NCBI GenBank assembly: GCA_035649895.1
Contig: DASRIS010000154.1
Coordinates: 1-17,162, forward strand
DNA: 17,162 nucleotides
From: DASSUC01 sp035649895
Lineage (GTDB): Bacteria; Actinomycetota; Actinomycetes; Mycobacteriales; Micromonosporaceae
Direction of reading: 5' to 3'
Shown here: piece after piece, positions 7,060-14,023 of the stretch
How the letters are laid out: each line of letters starts with the position of its first letter
How positions within the stretch are numbered: position 1 is the first letter of the stretch
Translations under genes and position numbers: made by a program
Notes under the pieces: generated by a model
What the model was told of the DNA's origin: nothing
Seen by the model: only the letters and a program-made list of their open reading frames with translations
Database searches by the model: none

Positions 7060-8637
7060 GTGCGGGACGAAGGCGACGGCGGGCCACCGCCGGCCGAGGT
7101 GGAGCGCCGGGCAGCCCAGGACACCGCGGGTGAGCTCGCCCGGATGGGCATCGATCCCAGCATGGTCGGTCTGGATCCGGTACCCGCACCGGACCCGCCC
7201 ACTCCCGCTCATGCCCCGTCCGGCTACCGGGACGACGCGGCGCCCGCCGCGGCCGGTGCCTGGAGCAACGTGTCCGGCTGGTCCGGCTTCGCGGACGGCT
7301 GGCCCGGCTCCGCGGACGGCACTACGGCCACGGCCGCCGGCGCACCACCGGCCACAGCCGGCTGGCCAGCCCCGGGCGGGGGCTACGACCCGGGCGGAAG
7401 CCCCGACCCGGGTGGAGGTGCGGTCGCGCCGGCGGGCTGGCCCGCGGCGGCAGCGGCGGCACCCGACGGGTGGAGCACGCATGAGGAAGCCAGCACGCTC
7501 AGCCGCCCGCTCGGCGTCACGGCGGCACCCGACGGCAGCCCGGTGGCGCGCTACACCGATGACGTGGTCGGGCCGCTGCGGCAGGTCGCTGACGCGTACC
7601 AGGTCGTCCTGCCCGCCCGGTGGCACCGGGGCGTGCGGGCGGTCACCTTCGGCCTGCTGCAACCGGGGGCGGCCGAGGCGGTCGAGCAAGAACGGATGCT
7701 GCTGGCCCGGGTGCGCACGCGGCGGCGCGAGCCCTGTGTCGTGGCGTTCGTCGCGGGAAAGGGCGGGGTGGGCACCACCACCACGGCCGGCGGCGTCGCG
7801 CTCACGCTCGCGACGCTGCGTACCGACGACACCACCCTGGCCGACGCCCACCACGGTGCCGGCTCGCTCGCCGGCCGGCTGGGTGGGCCACCGGCTCCGA
7901 CCGTCACCCAGCTCACCGACCAGGAGCCGGGGCGGCCACCGGTCAGCCCGCTGCGGGTACGCGGGGTCCTCGGCGTCGTGGACGGGGCCCCGTGGCACAG
8001 CCCTGTCCCGCGGGCCCGGATGGTGCAGGCGCTGGAGAAGCTGCGGCAGGAGAACGCATTTACGCTCACCGATGTTGGCAACGACACCTCCGACTCCGGG
8101 CACGCGGCGCTCACCCAGGCCGACCACGTGGTGATCGTGACCACCGCCAGCCAGGACGCGGTCGAGTCGGTACGCACCGCGCTGGGCCGGATCCGGGACA
8201 CCGGGCCGCACCGGCTCGGCTCGCTCGTCATCGCCGTGGCGTGCCTGACCGCGCGGGCGCACCGCCGCACCGCTCGCCGGCTGCGCGCCGGCCTCGGCCT
8301 GTCCGCCCACCGCCTGGTGGCGGTGCCGTTCGACCCGGCGCTGGCCGCCGGGGGCAGGTTCGAGCCCGCCCAGCTGCGCGCCGCGACCCGGGAGGCGTTC
8401 CTGCGCCTGGCCGGCTACGTCGCGGACCCCGGTCCCGAGGACCACCGCCTGTCGCTGCGGGCCGGCATCGGCGACCCGCTCATCGACCGCGGCGGACCAG
8501 TCCACCCGGACCTGCCCGGGCACCCGGACGGGCAGGTCCATCCAGGGGGGTGGCCGGTCACCCCAGGCGGAGCGGGCACCTCGAGTGGACCGGGCGCCTC
8601 GGGCGGACCGGGCGGCCCAGCCAGCGCGCGGCGATGA
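7060..8637 (+). CDS. MinD/ParA-like ATPase of a type VII secretion locus, with altered P-loop
   Basis: A 525-residue protein. Residues 1 to about 155 are low-complexity and rich in Gly, Pro, Trp and Ala. A MinD/ParA-type P-loop domain spans about 160-480, and a Gly/Pro/His-rich tail ends it. The P-loop reads AGKGGVGTTTT at about residues 230-240. The signature lysine (KGG) is present, but the lysine expected in GKT is threonine. Aspartates remain at switch and Walker B-like positions (TLADAHH, FTLTDVG). Similar ATPases (EspI-like) accompany ESX loci, with roles in regulation or assembly. The GTG at 7060 was chosen because GGGAGG lies 9 nt upstream; the in-frame ATG at 7030 has no ribosome site. 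It overlaps the next gene by ATGA. ATP hydrolysis is uncertain. Confidence 0.85.
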   Translation: MRDEGDGGPPPAEVERRAAQDTAGELARMGIDPSMVGLDPVPAPDPPTPAHAPSGYRDDAAPAAAGAWSNVSGWSGFADGWPGSADGTTATAAGAPPATAGWPAPGGGYDPGGSPDPGGGAVAPAGWPAAAAAAPDGWSTHEEASTLSRPLGVTAAPDGSPVARYTDDVVGPLRQVADAYQVVLPARWHRGVRAVTFGLLQPGAAEAVEQERMLLARVRTRRREPCVVAFVAGKGGVGTTTTAGGVALTLATLRTDDTTLADAHHGAGSLAGRLGGPPAPTVTQLTDQEPGRPPVSPLRVRGVLGVVDGAPWHSPVPRARMVQALEKLRQENAFTLTDVGNDTSDSGHAALTQADHVVIVTTASQDAVESVRTALGRIRDTGPHRLGSLVIAVACLTARAHRRTARRLRAGLGLSAHRLVAVPFDPALAAGGRFEPAQLRAATREAFLRLAGYVADPGPEDHRLSLRAGIGDPLIDRGGPVHPDLPGHPDGQVHPGGWPVTPGGAGTSSGPGASGGPGGPASARR

Positions 8638-9005
8638 GCGCGGCGCAACAGCACTCCGGCGGGCTGGACCAGGTCACCCCGCAGGACGGCGAACGGCCTG
8701 CCCCCGCCCCGTTCGTGACCACGCCGAACGCCGAGCGTTACCTGCTGGAGGCGGACAGCCTGCGCCGGCGCCAGCTGCGGTCGGCGCTGCTGCACGGGTC
8801 GACCCGGGTCTGGCGGGAACGGCGCCGGATCTGGCCGGCCGCGCTGAGCGGCCTGGTGGTGGTCGCCGTGGTCGTCGCCGCGATCGCGGTCTACGGCGCG
8901 TTCCAGCGCCAGCAGCGCATCACCGAGGAGGAGCAGCGCCGGCGCCAGCCCGTGCCGGTGGTCACCTCACCCAGCCCGAAGTCACCATCGGCACGGCCGC
9001 GCTAG
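8634..9005 (+). CDS. small single-pass membrane protein of the type VII secretion operon
   Basis: A 123-residue protein of no recognised family. A polar N-terminal half ends in an Arg-rich stretch (RRRQLRSALLHG, WRERRR). One strongly hydrophobic helix follows at about residues 66-89 (AALSGLVVVAVVVAAIAVYG), then a charged segment (EEEQRRRQ) and a short Pro/Ser/Lys tail. The Arg cluster before the helix suggests the N-terminus is inside, although the far side is also basic. The ATG overlaps the stop of the MinD-like gene (ATGA), so translation is probably coupled. This context suggests an accessory subunit or membrane anchor for the ATPase. Its TAG stop overlaps the tyrS stop on the other strand. 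Confidence 0.82.
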   Translation: MSAAQQHSGGLDQVTPQDGERPAPAPFVTTPNAERYLLEADSLRRRQLRSALLHGSTRVWRERRRIWPAALSGLVVVAVVVAAIAVYGAFQRQQRITEEEQRRRQPVPVVTSPSPKSPSARPR

Positions 9006-10273
9006 CGGACCAGCTCGACCCCGGCGACCGTACGCCTGCCGCGGCGCAGCACGAGGTAACGCCCGTAGAGCGCGTCCTCCGGCGACACCGCCGCGTCGGG
9101 GTCGCTCACCCGCTCGTTGTTGAGGTACGCCCCACCCTCGGCAACCGTGCGCCGCGCCTCGTTACGGCTGGCCACCAGGCCGGCGGCGGCCAGCAGCGCG
9201 GTCACGGTCGGCGACGGGGAGGCGGGCACCTCGGCCAGGCCGGCCTCGGTGAGAGCGGCCCGCAGGGTGGGCTCGGCCAGCTCGGCGAGCGAGCCCCGGC
9301 CGAACAGCGCCTGGCTGGCCGCGACCACCTGCCGGGTCTCCTCCTCCCCGTGCAGGGTGCGGGTCGCCTCCTCGGCCAGCCGCCGGTGGCCCAGCCGCGC
9401 GGCCGGCCGCTCCACGGTCTCCTTCTCCAGCGCCTCGATCTCCTCGCGGTCGAGGAACGTGAGGATGCGCAGCAGCGGGGACACCATCTGGTCCTCGACG
9501 TTGACGAAGTACTGGTACCAGGCGTACGGCGAGGTCAGCGCGGGGTCGAGCCAGAGGTTCCCGCCGCCGGTGGACTTGCCGAGCTTCTCCCCGGCGGCGT
9601 CGGTCAGCAGCGGCGTCGCCAGCAGATGCACCGACTCGCCGGTCACCCGCCGGACCAGGTCGGTGCCGGCAGTCAGGTTGCCCCACTGGTCGCTGCCGCC
9701 GGTCTGCAACCGGCAGCCGTAGCGCCGGAACAGCTCGAGGAAGTCCAGCCCTTGCAGCAGCTGGTAGCTGAACTCGGTGTAGCTGATCCCGGCCTCCGAG
9801 CCCAGCCGGGCGCTGACCGCCTCCTTCGCCAGCATCCGGTTGACCCGGAAGTGCTTGCCGATGTCGCGCAGGAAGTCGAGCGCGCTGAGCCCCTCGGTCC
9901 AGTCCAGGTTGTTCACCATGCGGGCGGCGTACGGGCCGGTGAAGTCCAGCAGCGGCTCGATCTGGGCCCGGATCCGGGCCACCCACTCGGCCACCAGATC
10001 CCTCGGCTGCAGCACCCGCTCGCCGTTCTCCCGCGGGTCGCCGATCAGCCCGGTGGCGCCGCCGACGAGCGCGAGCGGGCAGTTCCCGGCCAGCTGGAGC
10101 CGGCGTACGGTCAGGATCTGCACCAGGTTGCCGATGTGCAGGCTCGGCGCCGTCGGGTCGAAGCCGCAGTAGTAGGTGACCGGGCCCTTCGCCAGCTCGG
10201 CGCGGAGCGCGTCGAGGTCGGTGGAGAGCGCGATCAGGCCGCGCCAGGCAAGCTCGTCAACGATGCCGGTCAC
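9002..10273 (-). CDS. tyrS: tyrosyl-tRNA synthetase
   Basis: A 423-residue class I synthetase that charges tRNA-Tyr with tyrosine in the cytoplasm. YYCGFDPTAPSLHIGN at about residues 34-49 carries the HIGH-type motif as HIGN. GEKLGKST near 229 is the KMSKS-type loop. The tyrosine-pocket region YTEFSYQLLQ and GGSDQWGN are intact. A C-terminal S4-like RNA-binding domain (SRNEARRTVAEGGAYLNNERV region) completes the usual bacterial TyrRS. The GTG start at 10273 (VTGIVDELAWRGL) matches the normal family start; the much longer in-frame extension upstream is antisense to the methyltransferases. The gene is convergent with the secretion operon, and the stops share CTAG at 9002-9005. It is a housekeeping gene flanking accessory regions on both sides. 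Confidence 0.97.
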   Translation of the reverse strand: MTGIVDELAWRGLIALSTDLDALRAELAKGPVTYYCGFDPTAPSLHIGNLVQILTVRRLQLAGNCPLALVGGATGLIGDPRENGERVLQPRDLVAEWVARIRAQIEPLLDFTGPYAARMVNNLDWTEGLSALDFLRDIGKHFRVNRMLAKEAVSARLGSEAGISYTEFSYQLLQGLDFLELFRRYGCRLQTGGSDQWGNLTAGTDLVRRVTGESVHLLATPLLTDAAGEKLGKSTGGGNLWLDPALTSPYAWYQYFVNVEDQMVSPLLRILTFLDREEIEALEKETVERPAARLGHRRLAEEATRTLHGEEETRQVVAASQALFGRGSLAELAEPTLRAALTEAGLAEVPASPSPTVTALLAAAGLVASRNEARRTVAEGGAYLNNERVSDPDAAVSPEDALYGRYLVLRRGRRTVAGVELVR

Positions 10274-10412
10274 GGCCTGATTCTTCCCCACCCCGCACGA
10301 GCCTCCCCACCGGGTTTCCCTCTGGCTTCCCTCCGGCGCGAGACGCCGCGTCACCCGCCCGCTGCGGCGCGGTCCAGGACAGCCGGCAGCAGGCTGTGAC
10401 CCGGCGAGGGTG

Positions 10413-10455
10413 CCACGTTCACCACGTGGAACGGCGACACGTTCACCATGTGGAA
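10413..10455. promoter_or_regulatory. pair of 18-bp direct repeats with internal palindrome, upstream of the methyltransferase array
   Basis: CACGTTCACCACGTGGAA (10414-10431) and CACGTTCACCATGTGGAA (10438-10455) differ at one base and start 24 bp apart. The first copy contains CCACGT-TCACC-ACGTGG (10413-10429), a hyphenated palindrome; the second is less symmetric. They lie in the 252-nt gap between the divergent tyrS and the first methyltransferase. This spacing places them on about the same face of the helix, as for paired operators. Nothing else recognisable is seen in the gap. Regulator and target direction are unknown. Confidence 0.55.
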
Positions 10456-10525
10456 GGTGGCCGAGTAGGTGCTGGCGTGCGGGCGGGGTCGCGGGCAGAA
10501 TGCCGGGGACAGAGCGGAGATCAAG

Positions 10526-11329
10526 ATGCAGCGTCACGACCTGACCCCGGCAATGGACCTCGAGCAGCCAAGCCAGGCCCGCATCCACGACTATCTGCTC
10601 GGCGGGTCGCTGAACTTCGCCGCGGACCGCGAGGCGGCCCGCCGCCTGCTGGAGCGGGTGCCCGAGGCGGCCCTGGGGGCACAGGCGAACCGCGCCTTCC
10701 TGCGGCGCGCGGTGTGCTTCCTGGTCGATGCCGGCGTGCGGCAGTTCCTGGACATCGGTTCGGGCATCCCCAACCGCGGCAACGTGCATGAGGTCGCCCA
10801 GGAGCTCGCGCCCGAGTGCCGGGTGGCGTATGTCGACATCGACCCTGTTGCCGTGATGCACGGGCGGCAGGTGCTTGCCGGCAACGACCGTACGGTCGTG
10901 GTCCAGGCGGATGCCCGCCGGCCAGACCGGATCCTCGCCCACCCGGACGTGCGGTGCCTGCTCGACCTGACCCAGCCGGTGGCCGTCCTGCTGGTGTCCG
11001 TCCTGCACTACATCCCGGACACCGACGACCCCGCGGGCATCGTGGCGGGGCTGCGTGACGCGGTCACCCCCGGCAGCTACCTGGCGCTCACCCATCTCAT
11101 CTCGGACCACAAGCCAGATCTCAGCCAGGACCTTCCTCCGGTCGGCGAGCCCGGAGGCATGTACGCGATCCTGCGCCCCGAAGCCTCCGTACGGCGGTAC
11201 TTCGCCGGGTTCGACCTGGTGGAGCCCGGGTTCGTCGACGTGCTGACCTGGCGTCCGGACGGGCCGGGGCGCCCGGACGGCGACCCGGTGCGCTCCTGCC
11301 TGCACGTCGGCGTGGGTCGCAAGCCATGA
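10526..11329 (+). CDS. SAM-dependent methyltransferase, Methyltransf_19 (DUF574) family, array copy 1
   Basis: A 267-residue member of the actinobacterial S-adenosyl methyltransferase family PF04672. The family N-terminal signature is ARIHDYLLGGSLNFAADRE. Motif I is FLDIGSGIP (residues 74-82), and the acidic ribose-binding strand is YVDIDP (102-107). An AD motif (VVVQADARRP) and VSVLHYIPD follow. The protein ends GVGRKP, like its paralogs. All SAM-pocket motifs look intact; the methyl acceptor is unknown for the family. The ATG at 10526 has GGAGA 5 nt upstream; an upstream in-frame GTG at 10469 would add 19 residues with no family similarity. It is the most divergent copy, and a 159-nt gap separates it from copy 2. 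Predicted cytosolic: no signal or membrane segment. Confidence 0.92.
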   Translation: MQRHDLTPAMDLEQPSQARIHDYLLGGSLNFAADREAARRLLERVPEAALGAQANRAFLRRAVCFLVDAGVRQFLDIGSGIPNRGNVHEVAQELAPECRVAYVDIDPVAVMHGRQVLAGNDRTVVVQADARRPDRILAHPDVRCLLDLTQPVAVLLVSVLHYIPDTDDPAGIVAGLRDAVTPGSYLALTHLISDHKPDLSQDLPPVGEPGGMYAILRPEASVRRYFAGFDLVEPGFVDVLTWRPDGPGRPDGDPVRSCLHVGVGRKP

Positions 11330-11488
11330 CCACGCCACCGCCAGCGCCTCCACCGCCGAGCCGCGGTGCGGTACGGTTCGCCCGACGCCGACCGTGGCCC
11401 GAAACGGTGCCGTAACCGCTGATAGCGCTCTGTCAAGCGCCTGCGGTATAGCTACCTTTCGTAAGATCACCGACGGCAAGGAGCAACC

Positions 11489-12289
11489 ATGAGACGGCCA
11501 ACCTGGGCGCCGGAAGGCGTCGACATCGAGCGGCCGAGCCCAGCCAGGATGTACGACTACGTCCTGGGCGGGTCGCACAACTTCGCCGTCGACCGCCAGC
11601 TGTGCGCCCAGGCGATGCAGCTGATGCCGGACCTGGTGCCGCACGTTCACGGCAGCCGCGCGTTCCTGCGGCGGGCGGTCAGCTTCTGCGTCGAGGCTGG
11701 CATACACCAGTTCCTGGACCTCGGCTCCGGCATCCCGACCCGCGGCAACGTACACGAGATTGTGCAGCGGACGGCGCCCGAGGCCCAGGTGATGTATGTC
11801 GACATCGACCCGGTCGCGGTGGTCCACAGCCGCGAGATCCTCGCCGGCAACGACCGCGCTCGGGTGCTCCAAGCGGACCTGCGCCGGCCGGAACAGATCC
11901 TCGCCCATCCCGAGGTGCGTAGGATGCTCGACTTTGACCGGCCGATGGCGGTGCTGATGGTGGGCGTGCTGCATTTCATCATGGAGGACCCGACCGGCAT
12001 CGTGGCCGCGTTCCAGGACGCGATGGCTCCCGGTAGCTACCTGGCCATCTCGCACCTGAGCCCAGAGACCAGGCCGGAGAAGATGGCGGAGGCCATGCAG
12101 ATGTCGCAGCGCGGGGGCCTTGACGCGATGCCACGTTCCCGAGCCGAGGTGGAGCGCTTCTTCGCCGGGTTCGAGCTGGTCGAGCCGGGGCTGGTGTGGG
12201 CGCATGAGTGGCGCCCGGAGCCACCGCACGGTGAGGCCGGCGACCTCGACCAGCCTTTCATCCTCGGCTGCGTCGGGCGCAAGCCGTGA
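11489..12289 (+). CDS. SAM-dependent methyltransferase, Methyltransf_19 (DUF574) family, array copy 2
   Basis: A 266-residue paralog of copy 1. It starts MRRPTWAPEGVDIERPSPAR, then has YDYVLGGSHNFAVDR. Motif I FLDLGSGIPTRGN begins at residue 75, and YVDIDP is at 103-108. QADLRRPEQIL, LMVGVLHFI, GSYLAISHL and the C-terminal AHEWRPEP and CVGRKP follow. It is very close to copy 5 along its length, and both keep an intact SAM pocket. The ATG has AAGGAG 5-6 nt upstream. It is followed after 48 nt by the copy 3-4 fusion and is probably co-transcribed with it. A weak TATAGC -10-like element lies at 11447-11452 without a convincing -35. Acceptor unknown. Confidence 0.92.
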   Translation: MRRPTWAPEGVDIERPSPARMYDYVLGGSHNFAVDRQLCAQAMQLMPDLVPHVHGSRAFLRRAVSFCVEAGIHQFLDLGSGIPTRGNVHEIVQRTAPEAQVMYVDIDPVAVVHSREILAGNDRARVLQADLRRPEQILAHPEVRRMLDFDRPMAVLMVGVLHFIMEDPTGIVAAFQDAMAPGSYLAISHLSPETRPEKMAEAMQMSQRGGLDAMPRSRAEVERFFAGFELVEPGLVWAHEWRPEPPHGEAGDLDQPFILGCVGRKP

Positions 12290-12337
12290 CCGCCTGGGGT
12301 ATCCGCTAGTTCCGGTACGCATCGCGAGGAGTCGTCC

Positions 12338-13975
12338 ATGGAACGACTTGGCCCAGCCCCGGAGGGCGTCGACATCGACCGGCCGAGCGTGGCCCGGATG
12401 CAGGACTACGCCCTGGGCGGGTCGCACAACCTCGCCGTCGACCGCGACCTGATCGCTCAGATTGCACAGCTGGCGCCGGATCTGACGCAGCACGTCCACG
12501 CCGACCGCGCATGCCTACGGCGGATGGTCAGCTTCTGCGCCGAGGTCGGCATACGCCAGTTCCTGGACCTCGGCTCAGACCTCCCGACCCGCGGCAGCGT
12601 GAGCGACGTGGTGCAGCGGGCAGCACCCGGGGCGCGGGTGGTGCATATCGACGTCGAACGCGTCGCCCTGAAACCCAGCTACGAGGTGCGCGGCGGCGGC
12701 GTCCGGCCCGCGGTGGTCCCGGCAGACCCGCACCAGCCGGAACAGATCCTCACCAGCCCGCAGGTACGCCGCCTGCTCGACTTCGAAGAGCCTATGGCGG
12801 TGCTGCTCCGCATGCTGCATTTCATACCGGATGACGCGACCGCAGCTGTCGCCGCATTCCGGGATGCGGTCGCCCCAGGCAGCTACCTGGCCATCTTCCA
12901 CATGACAGCGGAGACCAGGCCCGCGGTTGCCGAGGTGCAGCAGATGTTGCAGCGCGTCGGCCTCGCTGTGCGGCCACGTTCCCGGGCCGAGGTGGAGCGC
13001 CTGTTCGAGGGGCTGGAGCTGGTCGGGCCAGGGGTGGTGTGGACGCATGAGTGGCGGCCGGACCCGCGGCCCGGCCCGGCCAGCGACCTCGACCGGCCGG
13101 TCATGCTCAGCGGCGTCGGGCGTAAGCCCGTAAGCTGCGACATCTCTGCTCGCACCGGCGCGAGACCGCGAGGAGTAGTCATGAGACCGCCCAGCGCGGC
13201 CCCGGAGAGCTTCGGTACCGACCGGCCGAGCCTGGCCCGGATGCACGACCACGCCCTGGGCGGGTCGCACAACCTCGCCGTCGACCGGGCGCTGGTCGCC
13301 CAGGTCGCGCAGCTGATGCCGGACATGATGCCGCACGTCCGGGCCGACCGCGCGTGCCTGCGACGGATGGTCAGCTTCTGCATCGAGGCTGGCGTACGCC
13401 AGTTCCTGGACCTCAGCTGGGGCCTGCCGGTCCGCGGAAACGTTACCGATGTGGTGCATCAGATGGCGCCCGAGGCGCGGGTGGTGCATGTCGACATCGA
13501 GCCGGACGCCCTGCTGCCGAGCTACGAGATCCCCAACGGCTACGACCGGACGGGAGTGGTCCGGGCAGACGCGCACCAGCCGGAGAAGGTTCTCACCGAT
13601 CCACAGGTACGCGGCCTGCTCGACTTCAACCAGCCGATAGCGGTGCTGCTCATCACCCTGCACTTCGTCCCGGACAACCCGGCCGGGGTGGTCGCCGCGT
13701 TCCGGGATGCCGTCGCCCCAGGCAGCTACCTGGCGGTCTTCCACATGACGGCGGAGACCCGTCCCGAGGAGATGGCCGAGATCGTACAGATGATGCAGCA
13801 CGGCGGGCTCGCTGTCAGGCCACGCCCCCGAGCCGAGGTGGAGCGCCTGTTCGAGGGCCTGGACCTGGTCGAGCCGGGGCTGGTGTGGACCCACGAGTGG
13901 CGCCCGGACCCGCACGGCCAGGCCGGCGACCTGGACCGGCCGTTCATCCTCAGCGGCATCGGGCGCAAAGCGTAG
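12338..13975 (+). CDS. fused tandem Methyltransf_19 (DUF574) protein, array copies 3 and 4; altered SAM site
   Basis: A 545-residue frame holding two complete family domains: copy 3 (about residues 1-264) and copy 4 (about 282-545). The linker corresponds to a former intergenic region. Copy 3 ends GRKP and then reads AAG CCC GTA A, where the normal end is AAG CCG TAA (as in copy 5). One extra C at 13127-13129 puts the stop out of frame and runs on through the old ribosome site into the copy 4 ATG (13181), in frame. Both domains have changed motif I: FLDLGSDLP in copy 3, FLDLSWGLP in copy 4. They share VVHIDVE/VVHVDIE, FHMTAETRP and a one-residue loss before LHF, so they are sisters. They may be pseudo-methyltransferases. 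ATG 12338 has GAGGAG 6-7 nt upstream. A sequencing error at the CCC is possible. Confidence 0.85.
   Translation: MERLGPAPEGVDIDRPSVARMQDYALGGSHNLAVDRDLIAQIAQLAPDLTQHVHADRACLRRMVSFCAEVGIRQFLDLGSDLPTRGSVSDVVQRAAPGARVVHIDVERVALKPSYEVRGGGVRPAVVPADPHQPEQILTSPQVRRLLDFEEPMAVLLRMLHFIPDDATAAVAAFRDAVAPGSYLAIFHMTAETRPAVAEVQQMLQRVGLAVRPRSRAEVERLFEGLELVGPGVVWTHEWRPDPRPGPASDLDRPVMLSGVGRKPVSCDISARTGARPRGVVMRPPSAAPESFGTDRPSLARMHDHALGGSHNLAVDRALVAQVAQLMPDMMPHVRADRACLRRMVSFCIEAGVRQFLDLSWGLPVRGNVTDVVHQMAPEARVVHVDIEPDALLPSYEIPNGYDRTGVVRADAHQPEKVLTDPQVRGLLDFNQPIAVLLITLHFVPDNPAGVVAAFRDAVAPGSYLAVFHMTAETRPEEMAEIVQMMQHGGLAVRPRPRAEVERLFEGLDLVEPGLVWTHEWRPDPHGQAGDLDRPFILSGIGRKA
13170..13183 (+). promoter_or_regulatory. 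retained internal ribosome site and ATG of methyltransferase copy 4
   Basis: GAGGAG (13170-13175) lies 5 nt before ATG 13181, matching the leaders of copies 3 and 5 (GCGAGGAGT). If used, it would make a separate copy 4 protein of 264 residues, ending at 13975, beside the 545-residue fusion. It therefore decides whether copy 4 is made alone, fused or both. Confidence 0.65.
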
Positions 13976-14023
13976 GCACCACTCTGGATCTCTCGTACAC
14001 CATCCATCGCGAGGAGTAGCTAT

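Noticed and set aside
11447..11488. Promoter for methyltransferase copy 2 from TATAGC or TAAGAT.
   Set aside because: Neither -10-like element has a recognisable -35 at 16-18 nt, so a separate promoter is not claimed.
9002..12499. A 1165-codon open frame on the minus strand extending tyrS far upstream.
   Set aside because: Only the last 423 codons match tyrosyl-tRNA synthetase. The rest is antisense to methyltransferase copies 1 and 2 and stays open because of high-GC codon bias.
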